A stretch of 23,079 nucleotides of DNA from a virus, in the IMG/VR virus record IMGVR_UViG_3300009705_000126, positions 1-23,079 of that record; one strand, 5' to 3'. Both the position numbers and the translations under genes were made by a program. Under the pieces are notes generated by a model. That model was not told where the DNA came from. It did not search any database and saw nothing but the letters and a program-made list of their open reading frames with translations. The number at the start of each line of letters is the position of its first letter. Within the stretch, counting starts at the first letter, position 1. Below, piece by piece: positions 10,155 through 18,853 of this stretch.

Positions 10155-10511
10155 TTATTCTCTATCTAAGTCGATAGCCAATTCTACTATCTCATTTGAT
10201 GGTAGAATTGAAATTCTTAGCATAGCGTTTATTGTATGGTCCGAGTCTGTAACCTCTATGCTAACAAGGTCAACTCTCGGGTCAGTATCTATAATCTTTG
10301 TTAAATCTGCTCTAATTAAGTCAGTTGTTTCTGGAGTCAGAGGCTCAAATTTCATTTCATGGATAATTGACCCGTAAGTAGGCAACATCACACGTTCGCC
10401 CCTACGAGTCATGATATGATTCATTAGGTCTTCAATCACCAAGTCTTTGTCATGTAACTCGTGATTTATTGCTTTTAAATTTTTGGTACTAAACCCTGCG
10501 AATATTGGCAT
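10155..10511 (-). CDS. gp25: Baseplate wedge protein gp25
   Basis: This 118-residue protein is the small wedge subunit gp25 (132 residues in T4), the most conserved baseplate protein, shared with type VI secretion (TssE) and R-type pyocins. In T4 it sits with gp6 and gp53 in the inner baseplate where sheath assembly begins. The diagnostic stretch is RRGERVMLPTYGS at 36-48, followed by a helix carrying LIRADLTKIIDTDPRV and a beta segment ending in ELAIDLD. It is the first gene of the left leftward block: a late promoter motif lies 33 bases upstream, and gp6 follows 13 bases later. The region before the start has only a weak AGAGA ribosome site about 12-16 bases upstream. Confidence 0.94.
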   Translation of the reverse strand: MPIFAGFSTKNLKAINHELHDKDLVIEDLMNHIMTRRGERVMLPTYGSIIHEMKFEPLTPETTDLIRADLTKIIDTDPRVDLVSIEVTDSDHTINAMLRISILPSNEIVELAIDLDRE

Positions 10512-10544
10512 ATCTATTATTTTCTCTGTAGTTTATGTTACATG

Positions 10545-10552
10545 TATTTATC
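10545..10552 (-). promoter_or_regulatory. T4-type late promoter for gp25-gp6-giant tail gene
   Basis: On the minus strand the octamer reads GATAAATA, one base off the T4 late consensus TATAAATA that the gp55 RNA polymerase recognises. It ends 33 bases before the gp25 start codon. The same octamer at nearly the same distance precedes the other leftward block (18882-18889), which supports its function. Confidence 0.65.
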
Positions 10553-10577
10553 TCTACATAATATTCGTAGTTTTAGA

Positions 10578-10606
10578 TTGACAAATGGATGCAATTCTGT
10601 TATGAT
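10578..10606 (+). promoter_or_regulatory. Sigma70-type promoter for clpP
   Basis: A perfect TTGACA (10578-10583), a 17-base spacer and TATGAT (10601-10606, one base off TATAAT) make a strong host-type promoter pointing at clpP, 44 bases upstream of its start. It would allow expression early in infection with unmodified host RNA polymerase. Confidence 0.75.
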
Positions 10607-10610
10607 AGTA

Positions 10611-10618
10611 TATAAATA
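10611..10618 (+). promoter_or_regulatory. T4-type late promoter for clpP
   Basis: A perfect TATAAATA octamer lies four bases after the sigma70 -10 box and 31 bases before the clpP ATG, the same distance range as the late motifs of the two leftward baseplate blocks. It suggests that clpP is also transcribed late by the gp55-containing polymerase. Confidence 0.65.
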
Positions 10619-10649
10619 ATAGTAATAATCACAACAAGGATAACATCTA

Positions 10650-11240
10650 ATGCCAAATTTAGTACCAATGGTCGTTGACCAATCAGCAAATGGAGAGCGT
10701 AGTTACGATATTTTCTCTCGTTTATTAAAAGAAAGAGTGATATTTTTGACTAGCGAAGTGAATGACTACCAAGCAGACTTGATTTGTGCCCAGTTATTGT
10801 TCTTAGAAGCAGAGAATTCAGACAAAGATATACATTTTTATATCAATTCTCCTGGTGGTGCAGTTACATCTGGTATGGCAATATATGATACTATGCAGTT
10901 TATTACTTCTCCAGTAGCAACTACAGTTATGGGACAAGCATGTTCTATGGGTTCACTACTAGCACAAGCAGGTGCTGAAGGAAAAAGATATGTATTACCT
11001 AATGCACGTACAATGATTCATCAACCGTCAGGTGGTGCTGGTGGTCAAGCAACGGATATGAAAATTCAAGTCGATGAAATAATGAAGATGAAAGAGAGAT
11101 TAACTGGAATTTATGTATCACATAATACTGCTGGAAAGACATTTGAAGAGTTAACAGAAGCAATGGAACGTGATAATTTTATGTCGGCAGAAGAGACTGT
11201 TGCGTTTGGACTTGCAGATAAAGTTTTAGATAAACGTTAA
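10650..11240 (+). CDS. clpP: ATP-dependent Clp protease proteolytic subunit ClpP
   Basis: This 196-residue protein is a full-length ClpP, the serine peptidase that assembles into two stacked heptamer rings and degrades proteins fed to it by an AAA+ unfoldase (ClpX or ClpA). The triad is intact: Ser99 in MGQACSMGS, His124 in MIHQPSGG, and Asp175 in [10 protein letters not shown]. Also present are the oxyanion-side SPGG (67-70) and the handle helix with [12 protein letters not shown] (133-144). AAGGA lies nine bases before the ATG. No Clp unfoldase is encoded in the window, so the phage protein would need a host partner or one encoded elsewhere in the phage; whether it degrades host proteins, processes virion proteins or mixes with host ClpP cannot be seen. 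It interrupts the leftward baseplate cluster on the opposite strand and has its own early-type and late-type promoters. Its stop overlaps the stop of the converging lysozyme-like gene, leaving no room for a terminator. Confidence 0.96.
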   Translation: MPNLVPMVVDQSANGERSYDIFSRLLKERVIFLTSEVNDYQADLICAQLLFLEAENSDKDIHFYINSPGGAVTSGMAIYDTMQFITSPVATTVMGQACSMGSLLAQAGAEGKRYVLPNARTMIHQPSGGAGGQATDMKIQVDEIMKMKERLTGIYVSHNTAGKTFEELTEAMERDNFMSAEETVAFGLADKVLDKR

Positions 11241-11869
11241 ATTCCAGGCACGAAACTAAACATCTGAGCAGTTTTTATTTTACGTTGGGCAAGAATATTA
11301 TCAACCTTGCCATTCTTCTTTATGTTACTTTGAATTTCGTCTGTTATCGAATACCAGTCTTTTGCATTTATAAGTTTTGTGATTGGACTGTTTTCTATAA
11401 CACTCACTCCTTCATAAAAAAAGTGATATAGTAACGCATCATATTGTGGTTGTGAAATCTTTACTTTGATAAATTTCTCCAACACATTGCCAATATTTCT
11501 TAGTTGTTTCTCTAAAATAAATTGTGCCGCTCCAGTCGTTATCTTATTTGCCGATATATCCACACGAGTAGAGGCCGCAGTAATGTAACCATATTCTATT
11601 TCTGTATCTGACATATTATAGTTATAGCCCACTACATTATTGAGAACTGTAGTGGTTGGTGTGTTATCTAATATGATGGCGTCTTTGCTCACTGATGAAA
11701 ATGTTAAATCTTTCACATCATTCAGGTCAACTCTTATGTGAGAAAGAATATAAGTCGGATTTCCATTTTCGTGATAATTTATCCCTAAAAATGTACCAAC
11801 ATCTGTTATAACGTTTAGTGGCATTTGGATATAATTTAGCAATGAGCCTTGTCGTTTATCATATATCAT
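11237..11869 (-). CDS. Lysozyme-like (GH24-type fold) baseplate protein, probably degenerate
   Basis: The C-terminal half (about 106-205) follows the pattern of the phage lysozyme C-lobe (GH24 / T4 lysozyme type): [15 protein letters not shown], then [31 protein letters not shown], and a basic tail with [12 protein letters not shown]. The N-lobe, which should hold the catalytic Glu and the TIGYGH-like motif, is not recognisable: the aligned place reads [10 protein letters not shown] and no suitable Glu precedes it. The first 80 residues resemble nothing I know. The start codon overlaps the stop of the gp5-like gene by one base (TAATG), so the two are translationally coupled. In T4 the lysozyme domain is inside gp5; here it appears to be a separate chain encoded directly after a gp5-like protein that lacks it. 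The family call is inferred from motif spacing, and activity is doubtful. Confidence 0.6.
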   Translation of the reverse strand: MIYDKRQGSLLNYIQMPLNVITDVGTFLGINYHENGNPTYILSHIRVDLNDVKDLTFSSVSKDAIILDNTPTTTVLNNVVGYNYNMSDTEIEYGYITAASTRVDISANKITTGAAQFILEKQLRNIGNVLEKFIKVKISQPQYDALLYHFFYEGVSVIENSPITKLINAKDWYSITDEIQSNIKKNGKVDNILAQRKIKTAQMFSFVPGI

Positions 11870-13140
11870 TATTTTGTTCCTGAATTCTTTAAACCTTCTT
11901 CACTTGCTTGTGAATATGCAAAGTCACTTGTTGTTAATTTTTTAGCATGAGGTCTAGTAAATGGTTCATGCGATGGCATCTCAGAGACAATCGTATCTTT
12001 AAGTATTATTGATTCTAAGTTTTCATCAATATCTGCTTTCTCACTCACTAAAATAAGTTCTGATTTTGGTGCTTCTGGACCATTCAACTCTAAGTTATTG
12101 CCAGTAGTTACTACACAGTTAATTCCAACATTAATATTCATTGTTGATTCGCTTTGTAAAAATTGATTGGCTTTGCTTCGTAAATGTAATTCTTCGTCTG
12201 TATTAATCTTAGTGGTTTTAATACTACGCATATTAATATTTTCTCCTGCTTCGATATTAATATTTTTGTCTGCTCGTAAATTAAAGTCTTTCTGAGTTCT
12301 CATGTTCATTGAGCCTTTAGCGTATACATTCACTTCACCACTTGCTCCAATCTCTATCCATCCAGTGCCACTACTGTTAATAATATGAATAAAATCATTA
12401 CCGCCATCTATCGTAATCGCACTGCCAGAAGATGTTGTTATTTTTATCTGTTCAGGATGTATAGTGCCATCATCTGATATACTTCCGTCATCCATTGATA
12501 TAGAAGAACCAGCCGATGTTTTCATACCGTAAACTTTAGAGTGTTGGGTTGATTGGTCACCCTTACTGTTTCTATATCCGCCATCTCTTCTAGAACTAGT
12601 AGTTGTTGGACCTCTAAGGTCATCACTGAATGTTCCTTGTCCGCCGAGTATTTTATTAAATGCCGAGTTAGGAATTTCAGCACCGTCTAGTTCAGCCGCT
12701 GCCGCATCATGGTGATTTTTCATAACAGGAGTATCAACAAATGCACCTTCGCCTATTCCAGACCCATCAATGTGTGGATTTCCTTTAATACCACCAGCAA
12801 CTATATCTACTGTATCTGACACAGTTGCAAACCAATACGAATCATCCGTTGAGTTAGCATCTGCGAAGAATACAAGAATTTCATCACCCGTCTTATCAGG
12901 AACATGAAACATAGAGCCAGTTTTTGCGTGGGTAAATATTCTAGGCGTTTCAGGTGACATGCCCAATGATGGAATATAGGCAGCGACTCTGCCTTGTCCG
13001 GTTGGGTCAATCAGATTTTCTCCTGCAAGTGTTTTTGTGATAACAATTGCTTTATAAATATTACCTAATTTTGCAAGAATAGGACTGGTATTTTCCGCCA
13101 GTTTGTCATTTCTATTCTGTATTAATGTACTGTCTACCAT
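11869..13140 (-). CDS. gp5: gp5-like baseplate hub/needle protein (OB fold + beta-helix, no lysozyme domain)
   Basis: This protein probably forms the cell-puncturing trimer under the hub. Residues about 28-112 match the OB-fold domain of gp5/VgrG proteins: GQGRVAAYIPSLG, then a conserved HVPDKTGDEILVFFAD. Residues about 230-355 contain short alternating beta repeats (EIGASGEVNVYAKGSMNM, FNLRADKNINIEAGENINMR) typical of the triple-stranded beta-helix needle. Between them is a low-complexity Gly/Asp/Ser linker where T4 gp5 (575 residues) carries its lysozyme domain; none is visible here, and the next gene downstream is lysozyme-like. A PSHEPF motif at 389-394 resembles the HEPW motif of phage baseplate needle proteins. 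Its ATG overlaps the end of the hub gene by seven bases, with GGGAGT five bases before it. The protein is 423 residues long. Confidence 0.85.
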   Translation of the reverse strand: MVDSTLIQNRNDKLAENTSPILAKLGNIYKAIVITKTLAGENLIDPTGQGRVAAYIPSLGMSPETPRIFTHAKTGSMFHVPDKTGDEILVFFADANSTDDSYWFATVSDTVDIVAGGIKGNPHIDGSGIGEGAFVDTPVMKNHHDAAAAELDGAEIPNSAFNKILGGQGTFSDDLRGPTTTSSRRDGGYRNSKGDQSTQHSKVYGMKTSAGSSISMDDGSISDDGTIHPEQIKITTSSGSAITIDGGNDFIHIINSSGTGWIEIGASGEVNVYAKGSMNMRTQKDFNLRADKNINIEAGENINMRSIKTTKINTDEELHLRSKANQFLQSESTMNINVGINCVVTTGNNLELNGPEAPKSELILVSEKADIDENLESIILKDTIVSEMPSHEPFTRPHAKKLTTSDFAYSQASEEGLKNSGTK

Positions 13141-16100
13141 ATTGTACTCCCAGGTGGCTTCGTCTTATCTATATAAAATTGATTGTGTTTTATGACAATC
13201 ATTAAGCCGTTACCGGTGTTTATACCCTCACCTGGCTCAACTTCCCTACCTACTGTTACTACTGGGAATAAATCTGATATTTTTTCTTTAAGATGGGTAT
13301 AATCAGTCAAAGAGGCTGGATTTGAATCATCAAACGTGTTTGTGTATAACCCAAAGTAAGCACTAGGATTAGAAATCGTCTGATTAGTACCACTACTATC
13401 TACATATGTTATTGATGGGAGATTATTATAGTCTTTTACAATTACCTTCTCATTCAAATAATCATCATTAACTTCTACTGTATCGCCATGGTATTCCATA
13501 TTAGTTATCAATTGGTATATTTTTCTAGCCTCATCAAGTTGTGCAACTTCGGCCACTGATACATTTTTAGCGGTTAAATCATCACCTCTTGCACTCGGAA
13601 GATAGACATCAAGCGTATTAAGTTTACTAGTTTTGACTAGAATTGGTTGCATATCTATCCTTATTTGTGAAACTGGATTCGTTACTGGAATATATTCTAT
13701 ATCGCCGCCCGTAGTTATTGTTCTTACCGCAGTTGTGGTTACCTCTGGCATAGCAAGATGATTTTTTGCTATCTCCAAATGAACATCATCTAATGTTTTT
13801 AAATCTTCTTTTTTCTTTAAATAATCAAAATAATAACCACCTGTTTTTGTTTTGAGTTCTGTTGCTGTTGATACATCTGTATTCAATTTCTCACCCAGAG
13901 ATTTTGTGTTGACTGCATCAGTTAAATTACCTCTAATTCCACTAGTAGCACTGGCATTAATATGATTGATGGCATCTACACTCTTTGAAACATTCTCCCA
14001 TGCGGCATCTGACAGACTATCTACTTTAATTGAGTTCACTATTTTATTTTTCATAGCATCTGCATGAGCGGCTTTTGCAATCTCGTCTAGTGATATGCCT
14101 TCTTGTAACATTTTTGCCGCTAATGCTCCAGAACTCTCGGCATACCATTCTTCTGCTACATCATCACTCGTGATTGTTGCTAAGTCAATTTGGGATTCAA
14201 TTGACTCTTTTAATATCTTTACGTCAAGTGTTTCTTTTGCGGTCAATATATTTGCATCAATTTTTTTAATCTCAAATTTTCTTGTTTTGGGATTAAAAAC
14301 TTTCGTAGTAGTTACTGCTTCGTCAACTGATGCTTTAAACCAATGAGTATTCTTCCAATCAATGTTAGCATTTGGATACTTAACTTGGTCTTTATACATT
14401 TGTTCTTCCCAAGTATATTCTGGTGTATTTATTAGCACTTCAACCACTTCTTCGTTTATTAGTGGCTCACTTCCATTTAATATATTATTGTCAACTGATG
14501 CTCCTAGAGGCAAAACACTAACCGCTCCATACGTTCCCGCTTTAATTTCATCTATGATTATATTTGGAGTGTTTTCTCCAGTTGCCTTTTTAACAATTTT
14601 TTGTATATCTGCTGAGTCATGCCCAGTAATATTTAATTCACCGCCAACTGCCATTTGGTATGCGGCCACTTCTGAATCATTGAGAACGAAACCTGCATTT
14701 GTGCCTGGGTCAGCAATAACGTCATTAAAATATTTATTTACTGCTGTCACCGTGGATGCTTTTCCTTTGTCTTCTGGAGGAATTCCTAGAGTTGCTAGTA
14801 AATCATTCTCTGCTTTCACCTTTGCCTCACACGCACCAGCAACTTTGGCTCTACATGCGTTTGTCAAAGTTCCTACATTATTAACAAAATGCACACCATT
14901 ATTATATCTAACGATATTATCTACTGCTGGGTTTGAATGTTTTCCCAAATCGCCAGTAGGATTTAGGGCACTTGGTGCGAGAGTGGCTACTGTATTCTCT
15001 ATTGTCGTTTCTACCGCCGTAATGCTTGGTATTACCTTGTTCTTTGTTGAAGAAGTAAAAAGGCTTGTTATTGGTGAGAAAAAATCTACTATTTTTTCTT
15101 TAATAGTAGAATCATCCGGCGGTCCACCAGTTACGCCAGTGCCATACGCACCGCCAAGTGGATAACCATCATTCATTGAGAAATGATTATCAATTCTCGC
15201 ATCTTTCTTGTTTTGCAATTCTTGTAGATATTTAGGGATTTCGTCTATGTTATAGCCCGCCGCTATCGCGGCTGCCACCAACTTCGCCTGTTCGGCTCCT
15301 TTTATTGCGTCAAGTTCAGCCTGAGTTTTTGGAGTGTTCTCTAAATTAGTATTTAAGTCTCCCGCTTCTACTACATCTGCTATTTCTTCGTTGTCAGTAA
15401 AATGCTCGGCCGATGCATTCTTCACCAGAGATAATGTCTGAGTGAATAACCCCCCAGAAAAGTCACTTGAAATTGATTTTACCGCATATAAACTCAAAAT
15501 CATATCACTAACAAGTACGTTATCATAATCATCCACGCCCTTTGCTATTTTGGATTCTAATACTATATGTGGGAAGCCATTTAGAAATGAGTTAACAGGA
15601 GCAAAAGATGTATCAAGAACTTTTCCGCCATTGCCAAACAACACCTTTTTTGTCTTGGCTGGCATATATCCTTCTATAAAGAATGGGTCACCCTTAATAG
15701 TCATGTCTGCATAGAACATACTTACTTCACCATTCTTTGCTTCGTAGTATTTTGTTCTGGCGTTCATTAAGGAAGCATCTGCGTTTTCACTTGTTGAACC
15801 TGTAAAATTGCCATCTGCATCTTTATATATAAGACGCTTAAATTGAATAGGGTTCTGTGCTTGTGCTGTAAGAATTGTTCTAAAGTTATCATTAGACATT
15901 GTAGTAATATAATCATCACCAAGTTCTTCTGCTAATATGACACCTTGCTTATTTTTACTTCTTAATTCTTTGAATATCGAGTCTGTTGAAGATTTATATC
16001 CATCTAATTTGGCTGACAAATCGTCAGTAGCACCTAATTTTAAATTTGTTGCAGTAATGTCTTGGAACGTTTCCTGAAAAGATTTTTTTGCTTCGGCCAA

Positions 16101-17807
16101 TGTCGTTTCACCTTTCTTCAACGCCTCTTGTAATTCTACTATTTTATCTTGGAACTTTTCATACTTCCGTCTCAACACATGAACATTAATGCCTGCGACA
16201 TATCGTACTTTGTTAACATTGCCGGCCTCACTTCTCTTAGCAATGTCGCCGGCGCTACTCTCTGCTATCTTTAATTCAGTCATTAGTTCACCAAAATCCA
16301 GAGAACCATACTTTTCCTCAATGTCTTCATCCTTGAACTTTTTGTGATTGCCCATTGCAGTCAATATTTTATCTTTATAGGTGTTTCCAAAAGTGCTTCG
16401 TTTTTTATTAACACTGTCAATTTTTATTTGCTGGTCGTCGTATGCGTCTTTGGCTGCTGTCACATCTCCTTCTAATTTGCCGAGCAATTCTTTGTGGGCT
16501 TCTGTTAGTTTCCTGCCCGCAAGGTTATCTTTTCTAAAGTCTATGTTTTTCATAGTATCTGTAGGAGTGATATACGTCTTTATCAATTCGGCTTGTAACG
16601 AAATCTCAAAATTTAATATTTGGTCGTTATTTCCAGTGAATAGATAATCATATTTTTTATAAACAAATCCTGATTCAAATAGTTCTAAGCAATTTGCCTT
16701 ATTGTTTTTTATTTTTGTTAAAAAGTCAACCATGTTCTGCTCGACCATTTTTCTCTGATAATCTATAAAATAGGTAATTTCATATGATTGTGTTCCTTTT
16801 ATTGGATTAAATCCATCTATCTTCAATGACAACTGTGGTGTAATTCTCGGTACACAAGTATAACTGGGATTATCCTTAGTCAACTCTTCTCTAATATTAT
16901 CGGATTGAAGAACAATCTCTTCTATCGTTCCATATATGCTTTGTCCTGGCATCGATTCGCCAATTTGTATAGCACTATTTTTTCCTTTTGCGACAAAACC
17001 CTCTTTTCCTTTTGGCATTTTTGAGGATGAATATACATCCTTGAACTGCTTAGAAAACTCGTACGCATAAGAGTTTTTCATTGAGTCATCTAAGTGTTTA
17101 TTATTTTCATCAATTTGGAGATTTAAATGTTCGAAAAAATTACTTAATGTTTTTTCTAATGTCATTCCATAATCATAATTAAACTCGTGTTGTATTGTAG
17201 ATACATATGCAGTCGAAACAGCAATATCACCGTCAACTTGACCTTGAATTACTGTAGTTGTTCCTCTGGAATCAGTAGAAGTGTTCACAGTATTATAGTT
17301 CATAAGTTTAAACGGCATAACTTTTGTTTGTTCCAATTTAGTTAGTGTTCCGTTCTCTTCTTCGCCTAAAAAGTTAATTTTCATAAAGTACACTGCATCT
17401 GAAATGGATTTATATCCACATAATGCTATCGCAGTTTGAACTGAATCTGACAAACTTGTATTTCCAACCTGAGTAACAGTAAATTCAATTTTATCTGCCG
17501 TGCCGGCAACCTTACTATGGTTCGAGTTTCCACTACCAACAGACACAACATTTAGATTTGTTATGTTAAATTCTGTAGTATAGGCTGTTTTAGCAATTGT
17601 TATATACTGCGTGGTAGGCTGTGGCCATTCGTCTTTAGCAATCAATCCTGCTAACTTGGCTTCTTGTAATTGAAATTTTCGTGTTTGTTCTTGGTTCACC
17701 ACAAACCATTCTAGTGAATATGTATAGGTTTTATAATTGTCAAGAGGATTCTCTATGAAATCGCCCTTATACAAATCTACCATATCTTTGAAGTTTCTTA
17801 TCGCCAT
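13134..17807 (-). CDS. Giant baseplate hub-like structural protein (1557 residues)
   Basis: The frame is open further upstream (to an ATG at 17888), but that start would lie inside gp53. The ATG at 17807 lies five bases after the gp53 stop (TAATCAAATG) and opens with MAIRNFKDMVDLYKGDF, so it is preferred; no strong ribosome site is seen and coupling to gp53 is likely. Two segments look like contractile-tail hub proteins (T4 gp27, P2 gpD type): LFTGNNDQILNFEISLQAE near 388-406, and IKGDPFFIEGYMPAK at about 704-718 followed by LYAVKSISSDFSGGLFTQTL near 773-792, which resembles the barrel that ends in Y-V-V-H...G-F-T. Coiled-coil-prone helices lie at about 436-470 and 545-585. A Gly-rich linker (GGAYGTGVTGG) near 885 separates this from a C-terminal half of about 650 residues that I do not recognise. 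It could be a hub protein fused to an unknown module. A tape-measure role is unlikely because it lacks long uniform helices. Confidence 0.65.
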   Translation of the reverse strand: MAIRNFKDMVDLYKGDFIENPLDNYKTYTYSLEWFVVNQEQTRKFQLQEAKLAGLIAKDEWPQPTTQYITIAKTAYTTEFNITNLNVVSVGSGNSNHSKVAGTADKIEFTVTQVGNTSLSDSVQTAIALCGYKSISDAVYFMKINFLGEEENGTLTKLEQTKVMPFKLMNYNTVNTSTDSRGTTTVIQGQVDGDIAVSTAYVSTIQHEFNYDYGMTLEKTLSNFFEHLNLQIDENNKHLDDSMKNSYAYEFSKQFKDVYSSSKMPKGKEGFVAKGKNSAIQIGESMPGQSIYGTIEEIVLQSDNIREELTKDNPSYTCVPRITPQLSLKIDGFNPIKGTQSYEITYFIDYQRKMVEQNMVDFLTKIKNNKANCLELFESGFVYKKYDYLFTGNNDQILNFEISLQAELIKTYITPTDTMKNIDFRKDNLAGRKLTEAHKELLGKLEGDVTAAKDAYDDQQIKIDSVNKKRSTFGNTYKDKILTAMGNHKKFKDEDIEEKYGSLDFGELMTELKIAESSAGDIAKRSEAGNVNKVRYVAGINVHVLRRKYEKFQDKIVELQEALKKGETTLAEAKKSFQETFQDITATNLKLGATDDLSAKLDGYKSSTDSIFKELRSKNKQGVILAEELGDDYITTMSNDNFRTILTAQAQNPIQFKRLIYKDADGNFTGSTSENADASLMNARTKYYEAKNGEVSMFYADMTIKGDPFFIEGYMPAKTKKVLFGNGGKVLDTSFAPVNSFLNGFPHIVLESKIAKGVDDYDNVLVSDMILSLYAVKSISSDFSGGLFTQTLSLVKNASAEHFTDNEEIADVVEAGDLNTNLENTPKTQAELDAIKGAEQAKLVAAAIAAGYNIDEIPKYLQELQNKKDARIDNHFSMNDGYPLGGAYGTGVTGGPPDDSTIKEKIVDFFSPITSLFTSSTKNKVIPSITAVETTIENTVATLAPSALNPTGDLGKHSNPAVDNIVRYNNGVHFVNNVGTLTNACRAKVAGACEAKVKAENDLLATLGIPPEDKGKASTVTAVNKYFNDVIADPGTNAGFVLNDSEVAAYQMAVGGELNITGHDSADIQKIVKKATGENTPNIIIDEIKAGTYGAVSVLPLGASVDNNILNGSEPLINEEVVEVLINTPEYTWEEQMYKDQVKYPNANIDWKNTHWFKASVDEAVTTTKVFNPKTRKFEIKKIDANILTAKETLDVKILKESIESQIDLATITSDDVAEEWYAESSGALAAKMLQEGISLDEIAKAAHADAMKNKIVNSIKVDSLSDAAWENVSKSVDAINHINASATSGIRGNLTDAVNTKSLGEKLNTDVSTATELKTKTGGYYFDYLKKKEDLKTLDDVHLEIAKNHLAMPEVTTTAVRTITTGGDIEYIPVTNPVSQIRIDMQPILVKTSKLNTLDVYLPSARGDDLTAKNVSVAEVAQLDEARKIYQLITNMEYHGDTVEVNDDYLNEKVIVKDYNNLPSITYVDSSGTNQTISNPSAYFGLYTNTFDDSNPASLTDYTHLKEKISDLFPVVTVGREVEPGEGINTGNGLMIVIKHNQFYIDKTKPPGSTIW

Positions 17808-17811
17808 TTGA

Positions 17812-18102
17812 TTATACCATGTTACTAATGTTGTCTTTGTTTGGGATGAAAATTTTAATTCCTGCAGAAAAATCTCTAATAGGGTCAATTAAATCATTAG
17901 GATTTCTAGCGGCAAAAATCCACCAATACTTGGCAGTGCCATACATTTCATAACTACATAAATCCGGACGCTCGTCATACTTTGCTGGTATTGTATATAT
18001 AACATCATATGGGTCGGGAAATATACTTCTAAATGTAATTAAATCTAATATTGTATCATCGATTATATTTGTTTTACTCCATGGAGAATTTTTTTTATAC
18101 AT
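17812..18102 (-). CDS. gp53: Baseplate wedge protein gp53 (short form)
   Basis: This protein of 96 residues matches the core of gp53, the wedge subunit that in T4 clamps gp6 and gp25 together and binds the hub. The typical stretch is visible: ERPDLCSYEMYGTAKYWWIF (44-63), then NPNDLIDPIRDFSAGIKIFIP (67-87). T4 gp53 has 196 residues, so this is a minimal form, closer to LysM-like wedge proteins. Its ATG overlaps the end of the upstream tail-tube junction gene by eight bases, with AAGGACGAAGG just before it, and the giant hub gene starts four bases after its stop. Confidence 0.88.
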   Translation of the reverse strand: MYKKNSPWSKTNIIDDTILDLITFRSIFPDPYDVIYTIPAKYDERPDLCSYEMYGTAKYWWIFAARNPNDLIDPIRDFSAGIKIFIPNKDNISNMV

Positions 18103-18853
18103 AGCCTTCGTCCTTTAAATTGCCCGAAAGATAGTCTTTAACACTAAAGTTTTCTCGTATATTCTTGGGTGAATATGAAACAGTTAGTGATAAAACAAAC
18201 ATATTCATAACTGGAACTCTCATACCATTACATTCTACATAATCTATGTCAGAGTCTAAGTTCCACGTAAAGTCACGAACAACACAAGGAACATTATCAT
18301 ATATTCCATGTGCGTTGAATCGCAATATCGGTGGTGGTTGACCTGGGTTATCATCATTTGCCCATTGCATTTTCATTGTACTTCTAATCCAGGTCGATGC
18401 GTTATACACATATTCTGCTTCTTCTTCACTTCGTACAATCATTGGAGCAGTGATGTTAAGGTCCATATTTGTATGATTAACGAATGCTCTTTGCTGAAAG
18501 TTACTGTGGTCAAAGTCATATGAATTATAGGTTGCACTTTGAATTACTGATATTGTAGGAGTAAATGGAAAATTAAGCCTTGTAGGTCCCAAATCATAAT
18601 CTTTGAGCGTTGGGCCACCCATAAGCGAAGCACGAGTTTTATCTGAAAGTTTCACTTTGGACCCTTTGAAACCAACAAAATAACCGTCGATGGTTGTATT
18701 CTTTGAAAGTGTCGTATATTCTGGAATTTCCCTGTCGAATCCTTCGCCTTCATGACTAATTTCAAAATTAGATAGAATGTTGCCTTCATTGCCAAATCTG
18801 CGACTCGGGTCTTCTAAGTATACTGGTTGTTTTGTGTAATATGGACTTGCCAT
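18095..18853 (-). CDS. Baseplate tail-tube junction protein, gp48/gp54 family
   Basis: This 252-residue protein belongs to the family of T4 gp48 and gp54, which sit on top of the hub and start polymerisation of the tail tube. The family pattern is clear: PFTPTI at 96-101, then YDFDHSNFQQRAF (112-124), WIRSTMKMQW (155-164), GQPPPILRFNAHG (171-183), and VPCVVRDF followed by DIDYVE. It is shorter than T4 gp48 (364) or gp54 (320), and I cannot decide which of the two paralogues it represents. It is the first gene of the right leftward block. TAGGAGT lies seven bases before the ATG and a late promoter motif lies 28 bases upstream. Its end overlaps gp53. Confidence 0.8.
   Translation of the reverse strand: MASPYYTKQPVYLEDPSRRFGNEGNILSNFEISHEGEGFDREIPEYTTLSKNTTIDGYFVGFKGSKVKLSDKTRASLMGGPTLKDYDLGPTRLNFPFTPTISVIQSATYNSYDFDHSNFQQRAFVNHTNMDLNITAPMIVRSEEEAEYVYNASTWIRSTMKMQWANDDNPGQPPPILRFNAHGIYDNVPCVVRDFTWNLDSDIDYVECNGMRVPVMNMFVLSLTVSYSPKNIRENFSVKDYLSGNLKDEGYV

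Noticed and set aside
10555-10583. Minus-strand sigma70-like TTGTCA and TATTAT before gp25
   Set aside because: The spacer is only 15 bases and the -35 box is imperfect; the late motif at 10545-10552 explains gp25 expression better.
14362-15165. Plus-strand open frame of 267 codons
   Set aside because: It lies wholly antisense inside the giant hub gene, has no ribosome site or promoter, and its hydrophobic, Ser/Thr/Pro-rich composition is what the complement of this gene gives.
17808-17888. Upstream extension of the giant hub gene to an ATG at 17888
   Set aside because: It would run through the conserved C-terminus of gp53 and adds 27 residues with no family character; the ATG five bases after the gp53 stop fits the packing of the other genes.
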